Assembly: GCF_007858475.1 (NCBI RefSeq)
Contig: NZ_VIGX01000007.1
Span: 186,001-250,000 of the forward strand
From: Tsukamurella conjunctivitidis
Lineage (GTDB): Bacteria > Actinomycetota > Actinomycetes > Mycobacteriales > Mycobacteriaceae
Direction of reading: 5' to 3'
DNA length: 64,000 bases
The position numbers and the translations under genes are program-made. How positions within the stretch are numbered: the stretch's first letter is position 1; every line of letters starts with the position of its first letter. The notes under the pieces were generated by a model that had not been told where the DNA came from, made no database searches, and saw only the letters and a list, made by a program, of their open reading frames with translations. This document shows, one piece after another, positions 1-7,122 of the stretch.

Positions 1-552
1 GACGGCCAGCTCGGCCTCGTGCTCCCAGTCGACGTAGAGCGACCGCACCTCGGGATCGAGGAAGATCTGGCGCACCTTGTTCGGCGGTGGATCGGCGTGG
101 ACGTCGGCGTGGGGTACGTGTGGGGCGATCACGGCGTTGCCCAGGCGGTTCCAGGCGAGCACGTCCTGGTTCCGGGAGAGCACCACGGCGGGGGTGTCCA
201 TCGCGTCGACGAGCTGCCGCACGCCGGTGAACCCGTGTCCGTCGCGGTCGATGGGCGCCGCTCGTTCACCGGACGGATGTGCCAGTTCGAGGAGGTGCAG
301 GCGCTCGACCTCGGTCAGGCGCAACGCGCGGGCGAGGGCGCTGAGCACCTCGTCGGAGGGGTTGCCGGCGGCGCCCTGTTCGAGGCGGGTCAGGTAGTTG
401 ACCGACACTCCGGCGAGCTCGGCCAGCTCTTCGCGGCGCAGGCCCGGGACGCGGCGGCGGCCGTAGGTGGCGAGGCCGAGGTCGTCGGCGTCCACCGCTG
501 CCCGGCGGGACCGGAGGAAGGAGCCCAGTGTCGGGGCGGTCTCATCGATCAT
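1..552 (-). CDS. MmyB-like XRE-family transcriptional regulator, N-terminal part (runs off left edge)
   Basis: The reading frame starts at ATG 552 on the minus strand and stays open to base 1, giving 184 residues with no stop, so the C-terminus lies outside the window. The first ~85 residues form a Cro/C1-type helix-turn-helix containing RREELAELAGVSVNYLTRLE. This is followed by the start of an MmyB-like ligand-binding domain (VLAWNRLGNAV). Family members are cytoplasmic DNA-binding repressors, usually of a neighbouring oxidoreductase gene. That target would lie upstream of this start or outside the window; the divergent side here is occupied by the end of a DUF1330 gene, so no target can be named. 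Confidence 0.85.
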   Translation of the reverse strand, partial: MIDETAPTLGSFLRSRRAAVDADDLGLATYGRRRVPGLRREELAELAGVSVNYLTRLEQGAAGNPSDEVLSALARALRLTEVERLHLLELAHPSGERAAPIDRDGHGFTGVRQLVDAMDTPAVVLSRNQDVLAWNRLGNAVIAPHVPHADVHADPPPNKVRQIFLDPEVRSLYVDWEHEAELAV

Positions 553-631
553 GCCCCGAGTCTGGTCGAGTTCCCGCGCGGTTGCCTGCCCCTGCGAGGG
601 GGCAGGCTCCGCGACGAGACGTCAGGGCAGG

Positions 632-922
632 TCAGGAGCCTTCGCAGATCCGGATCTCGCGGACGGCGCCGTCGCCGAGGGCGGCGAGCGCCTCCTGATA
701 GGCGGCGGAGTCGTGCGCGGCGACGGCCTGCTCGACGCTGTCGAACTCGATCACCGTGGTGCGCTCGACCTTCCCGGCCTCGTAGGCCACCGCGGGGAGC
801 CCGCGGACCACGAACCGGCCGCCGGCGTTGGTGATCGCCGGGCCGCCGAGGCGCGCGTACTCGGCCATCTTCTCGGGGTCCTTGATCTCCTGGTAGAACG
901 CGATCCAGTAGGCCTTCGCCAT
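632..922 (-). CDS. DUF1330 family small protein
   Basis: This 96-residue protein begins MAKAYWIAFYQEIKDPEKM and belongs to the DUF1330 dimeric alpha-beta barrel group (ferredoxin-like fold). A strong GAGGAGG sits just upstream of the ATG. The motif AYWIAFYQEIKDP and the later GGRFVVRG and ERTTVIEFDS segments are typical of the family. It is the last gene downstream of cobIJ on the same strand, 35 nt after that stop, and may be co-transcribed with it. The biochemical function of the family is not established. It is full length and shows no damage. Confidence 0.85.
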   Translation of the reverse strand: MAKAYWIAFYQEIKDPEKMAEYARLGGPAITNAGGRFVVRGLPAVAYEAGKVERTTVIEFDSVEQAVAAHDSAAYQEALAALGDGAVREIRICEGS

Positions 923-957
923 GGTTCCTCCTCGGTGGTGCGGATGGGTTTCGGTGG

Positions 958-2436
958 TCAGTATCGGCGGGGCGTGTGCACGATCCGCCCGCCGGAACGC
1001 TGGGTGACCTCGGTGCGGGACGACCCGACGATGAGCAGGCAGCGCATGTCCACCTGCTCCGGGTCCAGGCCGCCGAGGGTGGTCACCGTGAGCGACTCCT
1101 CGGGGGAGCCGACGGCGCGGCCTACGATCACGACGGTCTCGGGCGCACGGACCTCCAACAGCACGTCCCGCATCCGGACGAGCTGCTCGCGACGCGTCTT
1201 CGAGGCCGGGTTGTACACGGCGAGCGCGAGATCCGCCGCGGCGATCGCGCGCAGCCGGTCCTCGATGACCTCCCAGGGCTTGAGGTAGTCCGAGAGCGAG
1301 AGCACCGCGTAGTCGTGGCCGAGCGGGGCGCCGACCCGGCTGGCGACGGCGTTCGCGGCCGTCATGCCCGGCAGCACCCGGACGCGGATCGCGTGGAAGG
1401 CCGGATCGGCGGCGACCTCGGCGACGGCGGAGGCCATCGCGAAGACACCGGGATCGCCGGAGCTGACCACGGCGACCCGGGCGCCGCCGGCAGCGAGCTC
1501 GAGTGCGTGGCGCGCCCGCTCGGCCTCGACCCGGTTGTCCGAGGCGTGCACGCGCTGGCCGGGCCGCGGTCGGACGCGGTCGGTGTAGGTCTGATAGCCC
1601 ACGACGTCGGTGGCCTCGGACAGCTCGTGCCGCACCTCGGGCGTGGTCCACGCCTCGTCGCCGGGGCCGAGGCCGACCACGACCACCTCACCGCCCGCGA
1701 CCTCGGGACCGGCCGGGGCGTTGATCCGTCCCGGGACGAGCACGGTGGCGAAGTAGGGGACGTCCTCCGCGCTCACGTCGCCCACCGCGAGGACCCGCTC
1801 GTCCGCGCGGCTCGCCCGCTCGACGTACCAGGCCGCGCCCTCACGCTCCGCCTCCCGCAGCGCCCCGCGCACCGCCGGGAAGGTCCGGCCCAGCTTCATG
1901 ATCGCGGCGGCGTCCGTATCGGCGAGGCGACGGCGGAGTTCCGGCTCGGGGAGCGTGCCCGGCAGCACGGTGAGCACCTCGTCGGCCTCGACGAGAGGGA
2001 CGCCCGTGGCGGCGGCCGCGGCGCTGACGGAGGTGACCCCGGGCACGACGACGCACTCGAACCTGTCCCGGAGCCGCTTGTGCATGTGCATGTAGGAGCT
2101 GTAGAACATCGGATCGCCCTCGGCGAGCAGCGCGACGTTCCGCCCCGCCGCCAGGTGCTCGGCGAGTTCCTCGGCCGCCTCGGTGTAGAAGTCGTCGAGC
2201 GCGCCGCGGTAGCCGCCGGGATGGTCCGTGGTCTCGGTGGTCACCGGGTACATCAGCCGGATCTCGGTCTGCCCCTCGCGCAGGTACGGCGCGGCGCACG
2301 CCCGCGCGTTCGACCTGCCGTGGCGCGCACTGTGATAGGCCACGACATCGGCCTCTCCGATCAGCCGTGCGGCCTTGACCGTGACCAGCTCGGGATCGCC
2401 CGGGCCGACGCCGACGCCGTACAGGATCCCCGTCAC
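958..2436 (-). CDS. cobIJ: Bifunctional precorrin-2 C20-methyltransferase / precorrin-3B C17-methyltransferase CobIJ
   Basis: This 492-residue cytoplasmic protein is a fusion of two SAM-dependent tetrapyrrole methylases. The N-terminal CobI half starts at GTG 2436 with YGVGVGPGDPELVTVKA, and has LLAEGDPMFYSSYMHMH. The CobJ half begins near residue 245 with VVVGLGPGDEAWTTPEV and has VVSSGDPGVFAMA and LAVYNPASKTRREQL. The two halves add the C20 and C17 methyl groups on either side of ring contraction in aerobic cobalamin synthesis. The same fusion occurs in mycobacteria. The start overlaps the cobH stop by 4 nt (GTGA), so translation is probably coupled. Confidence 0.95.
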   Translation of the reverse strand: MTGILYGVGVGPGDPELVTVKAARLIGEADVVAYHSARHGRSNARACAAPYLREGQTEIRLMYPVTTETTDHPGGYRGALDDFYTEAAEELAEHLAAGRNVALLAEGDPMFYSSYMHMHKRLRDRFECVVVPGVTSVSAAAAATGVPLVEADEVLTVLPGTLPEPELRRRLADTDAAAIMKLGRTFPAVRGALREAEREGAAWYVERASRADERVLAVGDVSAEDVPYFATVLVPGRINAPAGPEVAGGEVVVVGLGPGDEAWTTPEVRHELSEATDVVGYQTYTDRVRPRPGQRVHASDNRVEAERARHALELAAGGARVAVVSSGDPGVFAMASAVAEVAADPAFHAIRVRVLPGMTAANAVASRVGAPLGHDYAVLSLSDYLKPWEVIEDRLRAIAAADLALAVYNPASKTRREQLVRMRDVLLEVRAPETVVIVGRAVGSPEESLTVTTLGGLDPEQVDMRCLLIVGSSRTEVTQRSGGRIVHTPRRY

Positions 2437-3068
2437 AGCTCCTCCTCCCGCGCCAGCGCGTTGAGCGCCGCCGCCGTGATCGCGCTGCCGCCGCGGCGGC
2501 CCAGCACGGTGATGTACTCGACGCCCAGCCCCTCGGCCTCCGCGACGAGCGCGTCCTTGGACTCCGCCGCGCCGATGAAGCCGACCGGGACACCCACGAT
2601 GACAGCGGGTTTCGGAGCACCTGCGGCGATCAGATCGAGGAGATGGAACAGGGCGGTGGGCGCGTTGCCGATCGCGACGACCGCGCCCTCCATCCGCTCG
2701 CCCCACAGCTGCAGCGCCGCGGCGCTGCGCGTGTTCCCGATCTCGGCGGCCAGCCCCGGCACCCGCGGATCCCGCAGCAGGCAGAGCACCTCGTTGTCCG
2801 CGGGCAGGCGCGTGCGGGTCACGCCGTGCACCACCATGTTCGCGTCGGCCAGGATCGGCGCTCCCGCGCGTAGCGCGGCGCGCCCGGCGGCGACGGCGCT
2901 CGCGGAGATGCGGATGTCGCGATCGAGGTCGGTCTGGCCCGCGGCGTGGATCATGCGGACGGCCACCGTCTCCCCGTCGCCGGCGAAGGAGGCCAGGTCC
3001 GCCTCGGCCCGGATCGTGGCGAACGACCGCCGGTAGATCTCGGCGCCGTCGGTGAGGTAGTCGTGCAC
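2433..3068 (-). CDS. cobH: Precorrin-8X methylmutase CobH
   Basis: This 211-residue protein moves the methyl group from C11 to C12 of precorrin-8X to give hydrogenobyrinate. It starts at GTG 3068 (reading HDYLTDGAEIYRRSF). The conserved segment ADANMVVHGVTRTRLP carries the family histidine, and NAPTALFHLLDLI and VPVGFIGAAESKDAL are further signatures. The length matches the family. It sits between cobG (9 nt away) and cobIJ (4-nt overlap), so the four genes are one transcription unit. Confidence 0.96.
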   Translation of the reverse strand: MHDYLTDGAEIYRRSFATIRAEADLASFAGDGETVAVRMIHAAGQTDLDRDIRISASAVAAGRAALRAGAPILADANMVVHGVTRTRLPADNEVLCLLRDPRVPGLAAEIGNTRSAAALQLWGERMEGAVVAIGNAPTALFHLLDLIAAGAPKPAVIVGVPVGFIGAAESKDALVAEAEGLGVEYITVLGRRGGSAITAAALNALAREEEL

Positions 3069-3077
3069 CCGGGAAGT

Positions 3078-4142
3078 CTATGCGGCGGGGCCGGCGGGGT
3101 CGTCCAGGGGAAGGACCACCCGGCGGTGCTCGCCGGGCGGTGCGCCGCAGCCGCGCTCGCAGGCGACCACGTGGACGCGCTCACCCGCACCGATCCGCTC
3201 CGCCGCCCGGGCGGCATGAGCGAGCGAGTCCCCCTGCGCGCGGGCGCATCCGTGGTCGCCCACGCAGGCGCTGACCCGGAGCAGCGGCGCGTTCGCGTCG
3301 AAGATGAGGCCCATCGGCGCGAGCACCCGGACCACGGTCTCCGCTGCGCCCTCATCGAGCCCGTGCAGGTGCAGCGTGCGCCAGGGGGTGATCGTGATCG
3401 GGTGGTCGACGGCGGCCACGAACTGCGCGGTGCGGGGCTCCAGCCGGCCGAGGGGAACGCCCATGCCGAGGGTCACCGCACCGTCGGGCAGGTCGAACCA
3501 CCCGACGGGCGGCGGCGTCGGCGGCGCCGGCACCTCTCGCTGGCCGGTGACGGCCCCGCCGAGGGCAGCGGCGATGCGTTCGGCCCCCTCGGGCAGGTCC
3601 CGGATCCGCCACTCGTCGGTCCGCAGGTCGAGAAAGGCCTGCGCGGCGTCGAGCAGTGCGTCGACCGTGCCGGGCAGGTCGGTGGGCCGGCCGGCGAGAT
3701 GCAGAACACCCGCCCGGCTCTCGGCGTCGGCGGCGAGCGAGGCGACGTCGCCGTCCTCGTCGAGCGCGAACAGGAAGCGTCCGGGGAGCTCCGCGAGGCC
3801 GGGGCGGGACCGGATCGCCTCGTCGAGTCGCGCGGCCGTGGCGCGGAGCCCGGCGGCGAGTGGGGAAGCGACGATGTTGCGCACCCGCTCGTGCGTCGAC
3901 GAGGGGAGCAGGCCCGCGGCGACGAGGCGTGCGCGCACGGTCTCGAGGTCGGTGACCCCGCGCAGTTGGAGGTTGCCGCGGGAGGTGAACTCGAGCGGCT
4001 CACCGCCCGCGAGCTCGGCGAGAACGTCGAGCTGCGCGGGTTCGAGAGCGCCGCCGGGCAGCCGGACCCGGACCAGGGCGCCGTCGGCCGCGGCGTGCGG
4101 CCGCAGGACGCCCGGGCAGGAGTCGGGCTGCTTCGGCTGCAG
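3078..4142 (-). CDS. cobG: Precorrin-3B synthase CobG, probable CTG start
   Basis: A nitrite/sulphite-reductase-like protein of about 354 residues. It contains the [4Fe-4S]/sirohaem-type cysteine pattern ACVGDHGCARAQGDS followed by CERGCGAPPGEH near the C-terminus, and FTSRGNLQLRGV in the ferredoxin-like half. CobG is the oxygen-dependent monooxygenase that makes precorrin-3B. No ATG, GTG or TTG lies in frame near the expected N-terminus. The CTG at 4142 has GAGGA 9 nt upstream, inside the last codons of fabH, so I chose it; another CTG at 4151 overlaps the fabH stop. The only nearby GTG, around 3938, would cut conserved sequence. Confidence 0.85.
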   Translation of the reverse strand: MQPKQPDSCPGVLRPHAAADGALVRVRLPGGALEPAQLDVLAELAGGEPLEFTSRGNLQLRGVTDLETVRARLVAAGLLPSSTHERVRNIVASPLAAGLRATAARLDEAIRSRPGLAELPGRFLFALDEDGDVASLAADAESRAGVLHLAGRPTDLPGTVDALLDAAQAFLDLRTDEWRIRDLPEGAERIAAALGGAVTGQREVPAPPTPPPVGWFDLPDGAVTLGMGVPLGRLEPRTAQFVAAVDHPITITPWRTLHLHGLDEGAAETVVRVLAPMGLIFDANAPLLRVSACVGDHGCARAQGDSLAHAARAAERIGAGERVHVVACERGCGAPPGEHRRVVLPLDDPAGPAA

Positions 4143-4147
4143 GGCGA

Positions 4148-5212
4148 TCAGTCCTCGAAGTGGACCGGCGGGAGGGTGATGACGTGGCCGGCGTAGGCGA
4201 GGCCGGAACCGAAGGCCATCACGAGCGCGGTCTGGCCGGGCGCGGCCTTGCCGGTACGCAGCAGTTCCTCGACGGCGAGCGGGATGGACGCCGCGGAGGT
4301 GTTGCCGGTGGTGACGATGTCCTCGGCGACCACGCAGTCGTCGCGCAGCTCGAGGGCCTTGATGAGCACCTGGGTGATGCGGAGATTGGCCTGGTGGGGC
4401 ACGAAGACGTCGATGTCCTTCGACGTCAGGCCCGCGAGCTTGAGGGCCTCCTGGCAGGCGGGCAGGAGCGCGGTTGCGGCCCAGCGGAAGACCTTGCGGC
4501 CCTCCATGCGCAGGAACGGGCGGACCGGTGCCTCGGTCGTGGTGTCGTCCCGGAAGGCGTGGACCTCGTCGAAGTACGTGCCGAAGTCCTTGTCCTGGAA
4601 GATCGCGGTGGTGAAGTCGCCGTCGGCGCCCCACGACACCTGGGAGATGCCCACCTCCTCGGAGGGGCCCAGCACCGCGGCGCCGGCACCGTCGGCGAAG
4701 ATGAAGGCGCAGGTGCGGTCCTCGGGGGAGATGAGGTCGGAGAGGCGCTCGACGCCCACGACCACGACGTACTTGGCGGTGCCGGCCCGGATCAGGTCGG
4801 TGCCGACGGCGGCCGCCGTGGTGAAGCCCGAGCAGCCGGCGGTGATGTCGAACGCGGGGATACCGACGCGGCCCAGTTCCTTGGCGATCTGCGGTGCCAG
4901 CGACGGGCCGAGCTCCAGGCGGGTGTTGGTGGCGGAGATGACGCAATCGACCAGCTGCGGGTCGATGCCCGACGCCTTCACCGCGCGCTCGGCGGCCTTG
5001 ACCGACATCGAGAGGATGGTCTCGTCGTCCTCGGCGAAATGCCGCGACTCGATGCCCGAGCGGGTCTTGATCCACTCGTCGCTCGAGTCGATCTTGTCGA
5101 CGATCTCGGAGTTGGGCACTACGCGCCGCGGACGGTAGGCGCCGATCCCGAGGTAGCTGACATTGGGCTGCTCAGCGGGGGCGGGAGCGGCGATCCGGGC
5201 GGGCGCGGTCAT
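4148..5212 (-). CDS. fabH: Beta-ketoacyl-ACP synthase III family protein
   Basis: A 354-residue thiolase-fold condensing enzyme, full length. The catalytic triad is visible: Cys127 in ITAGCSGF, His273 in VPHQANLRI and Asn304 in TTGNTSAAS. FabH enzymes join an acyl-CoA primer to malonyl-ACP to start fatty-acid (in mycolate makers, FAS-II) chains. It is the first gene of the minus-strand unit that continues into cobG, cobH and cobIJ with almost no gaps, which is an odd partnership. A divergent TetR gene and two identical-arm palindromes lie just upstream and probably control it. A secondary-metabolite KAS III role remains possible. Confidence 0.9.
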   Translation of the reverse strand: MTAPARIAAPAPAEQPNVSYLGIGAYRPRRVVPNSEIVDKIDSSDEWIKTRSGIESRHFAEDDETILSMSVKAAERAVKASGIDPQLVDCVISATNTRLELGPSLAPQIAKELGRVGIPAFDITAGCSGFTTAAAVGTDLIRAGTAKYVVVVGVERLSDLISPEDRTCAFIFADGAGAAVLGPSEEVGISQVSWGADGDFTTAIFQDKDFGTYFDEVHAFRDDTTTEAPVRPFLRMEGRKVFRWAATALLPACQEALKLAGLTSKDIDVFVPHQANLRITQVLIKALELRDDCVVAEDIVTTGNTSAASIPLAVEELLRTGKAAPGQTALVMAFGSGLAYAGHVITLPPVHFED

Positions 5213-5246
5213 GCGTGGGTTACTCCGTTCGAAGGATGGGCGAGGA

Positions 5247-5262
5247 TGAACCATTCGGTTCA
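5247..5262. promoter_or_regulatory. TetR-type operator 1 (16-bp palindrome)
   Basis: TGAACC-attc-GGTTCA is a perfect inverted repeat 35 bp upstream of fabH. The same arms recur at 5283-5298, so a dimeric regulator, most likely the TetR protein encoded at 5382, is expected to bind both. Confidence 0.75.
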
Positions 5263-5282
5263 TCGATCCGTCATTGGTAACA

Positions 5283-5298
5283 TGAACCGAGCGGTTCA
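5283..5298. promoter_or_regulatory. TetR-type operator 2 (16-bp palindrome)
   Basis: TGAACC-gagc-GGTTCA has the same arms as the site at 5247 with a different 4-bp centre. The two sites are 36 bp apart start to start, on the divergent promoter between fabH and the tetR gene. Confidence 0.75.
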
Positions 5299-5381
5299 AA
5301 CAAGCGCCGCGCCACCGCGTGGCGAGTTCCACCCCACGACGGTCCGCTGTTCGTCGAAGAGTTGAGGAGGGTTCGGCCCCG

Positions 5382-5999
5382 ATGCCCGCCGCCCCCAAGC
5401 CGCGTCCCCGTCCCCGGGTCCGACTGGTCAACACCGCGCTCAATCTGGTCGGCCGTCACGGTTTCGCCGACGCCGGCCTCGCCGAACTCACCGCGCAGTC
5501 GCAGGCCTCGAAGAACTCGCTCTACCAGTACTTCCCCGGCGGGAAGGCAGAACTCGTCGAAGCGTCCACGTCGCTCGCGGGGCGACGCCTGCTGCGGTAC
5601 ATCGACGCCGCCACCAGCAAGGGCGAGCCCCGCGAGTGGATCGGCCGGTTCATCGAGCTGTGGAAGCGCGTGCTGGTCCGCTCCGAGTTCCAGGTGGGGT
5701 GCCCCCTGCTCGCGGCCGCACTCGCCGACGGGGCGCCGCGCGTGCAGGACGCCGCGACCGCCGCGTACACCGAGTGCGAGCGCCGGTTCGCCTCGGCTCT
5801 CGTCGACTACGGCGTCGATGAGCGTGGTGCGCTGGTCTTCGCCTCCGTCTTCATGAGCTCGATCGAGGGCGCAGTCGCGCGGGCCCGCGCCGCGCGCGAC
5901 ATCTACCCGCTCACCGACGTCTACCACTCGATGATGGCGCTGCTCGACCTGACGATGGCGGCTCCCGACGTGGTGCGGGGCGCTACAGTCGCCGAATGA
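5382..5999 (+). CDS. TetR/AcrR family transcriptional regulator (divergent from fabH)
   Basis: This 205-residue repressor-type protein has an N-terminal helix-turn-helix at about residues 14-55 (GRHGFADAGLAELTAQSQAS, then KNSLYQYFPGGKAELVE). Its C-terminal ligand domain carries the FQVGCPLLAAALADG segment seen in YxaF/LmrA-like TetR proteins. ATG 5382 follows GGAGGG by 10 nt. The two palindromes upstream, in the fabH intergenic region, are the obvious targets, giving autoregulation plus control of fabH-cob. The stop overlaps the next gene by 4 nt. The inducer is unknown; an acyl-CoA or quinone-like ligand is only a guess. Confidence 0.88.
   Translation: MPAAPKPRPRPRVRLVNTALNLVGRHGFADAGLAELTAQSQASKNSLYQYFPGGKAELVEASTSLAGRRLLRYIDAATSKGEPREWIGRFIELWKRVLVRSEFQVGCPLLAAALADGAPRVQDAATAAYTECERRFASALVDYGVDERGALVFASVFMSSIEGAVARARAARDIYPLTDVYHSMMALLDLTMAAPDVVRGATVAE
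5984..5989 (+). promoter_or_regulatory. -10-like box TACAGT, leaderless arrangement
   Basis: TACAGT lies inside the 3' end of the tetR gene and is followed after 6 nt by the ATG at 5996. It could give the hotdog gene its own leaderless transcript in addition to read-through. Confidence 0.4.
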
Positions 6000-6478
6000 C
6001 CGACGGCGCCTACACGTACTGGCTGGACGATTGCTACTCCGTCGACGGGGAGGGGCTGCGGGCGTACGCCCGGGCCACCCGCTCGCCGCACGTCCCCTAC
6101 GCGATGAGCCGGATCATCCCGCGCGACACACCCGTGCCGCCGCTCATCGTGGCCGACCCCGTCTTCAAGGTCGCCGCCCGGCTGCTGGCCGAACAGATCG
6201 AGGACTTCAACGTCGGACGGCTGCTGCACGTCTCGCAGACGGTGCGCCAGCTGGAGCCGATCCACATCGGCGACGTCGCGTCGCTCGGCGCCCGGATCGC
6301 CGACCGCGTCACCCGCGCCGGGATCGACCTGTTCACCGTGGAATGCGCGATCCGAGTGGGCGGCGAGACCCGGATCGAGACCTCCAGCGTCGTCGCCTAC
6401 TCCGGCGGCGAGGACGTGAACACCGAGCTCGTCGACGCGGCCTCGCGCGGGATAGTCATGCACGGCGCCGTGCTCTGA
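5996..6478 (+). CDS. Hotdog-fold (MaoC dehydratase N-terminal-like) protein
   Basis: A 160-residue protein of the hotdog superfamily. The pattern LLHVSQTVRQLEPIHIGDVA, then IDLFTVECAIRVGGETRIETSSVVAY, matches the N-terminal domain of FAS1-type or MaoC-like dehydratases and thioesterases. The ATG overlaps the tetR stop (ATGA). No catalytic Asp/His pair of a true MaoC hydratase is clear, so it may be a thioesterase-like or non-catalytic subunit. Its pairing with a regulator that probably controls a KAS III gene suggests a lipid or acyl-CoA role. Confidence 0.7.
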   Translation: MTDGAYTYWLDDCYSVDGEGLRAYARATRSPHVPYAMSRIIPRDTPVPPLIVADPVFKVAARLLAEQIEDFNVGRLLHVSQTVRQLEPIHIGDVASLGARIADRVTRAGIDLFTVECAIRVGGETRIETSSVVAYSGGEDVNTELVDAASRGIVMHGAVL

Positions 6479-6483
6479 TTCGT

Positions 6484-7122
6484 TCACTCGACCACGATCA
6501 CCCGCAGGCTCCGGGGGCCGTGCACGCCCTCCACGCGGTCCAGCTCGATGTCGCTGGTCGCGCTGGGGCCGCTGATCCAGGTCAGCGGGCGCACGTGCGC
6601 ACCGATCGTCCGCAGCCGCGCGACGGCCGCGGGCACGTCGTCGACGATGCGCGCCGCGTGCACCACGCAGACGTGCACGTCCGGCACCAGGGTGGCCGCG
6701 CGCCGCCCCTGTCCGGGGCCGTGGTCGAGGACGATCGTCCCGGTGTTCGCGATCCCGACGGTCGCGGTCGTCACCACCGCCGCCGCGGCGTCGAGCCGGT
6801 ACGGCGAGAGGCGCTCGTCGTCGAGCCAGGGGAGCGGGCCGGACACCAGGTCGCGCACCACCCGGTCGCCGAGCACACCCGCCGCCGGGTCGATCGGTCC
6901 GAGCGCGGCGCGCACCGTCGCACCGAGGTCGGCGGCGGCGCACCGGCGGACGTCGGCCCGGTAATCGGCTACCCGTTCCGCGAACCGGTCGACCACCGCG
7001 AGCTCACCGGTCCCGACGGCCCGGCCGTACGTCCAGGGGACGGGCGTCTCGGCGATGTCGCGGTCGCCGATGTCGGCCAGTGCCGCTCGTACCCGGCCCA
7101 GGATCTCCTCGCGCGCGGTCAT
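6484..7122 (-). CDS. lutC: LutC/YkgG family lactate utilisation protein
   Basis: This 212-residue LUD-domain protein begins MTAREEILGRVRAALADIG. It contains VGIANTGTIVLDHG and PDVHVCVVHAARIVDDVP, the characteristic LUD strands. LutC is the third subunit of the LutABC complex that oxidises L-lactate to pyruvate. Its start overlaps the lutB stop by 4 nt (ATGA), so the order is lutA-lutB-lutC as in other bacteria. It is full length and intact. Confidence 0.92.
   Translation of the reverse strand: MTAREEILGRVRAALADIGDRDIAETPVPWTYGRAVGTGELAVVDRFAERVADYRADVRRCAAADLGATVRAALGPIDPAAGVLGDRVVRDLVSGPLPWLDDERLSPYRLDAAAAVVTTATVGIANTGTIVLDHGPGQGRRAATLVPDVHVCVVHAARIVDDVPAAVARLRTIGAHVRPLTWISGPSATSDIELDRVEGVHGPRSLRVIVVE

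Noticed and set aside
976-3036. A 686-residue plus-strand frame
   Set aside because: It covers the antisense of cobIJ and cobH, both of which have clear motifs and coupled starts.
5213-5381. Possible B12 riboswitch before the fabH-cob operon
   Set aside because: The leader is too short and shows only the two TetR-type palindromes; no B12-box-like conserved core was found. The 25-nt gap before cobN also cannot hold one.
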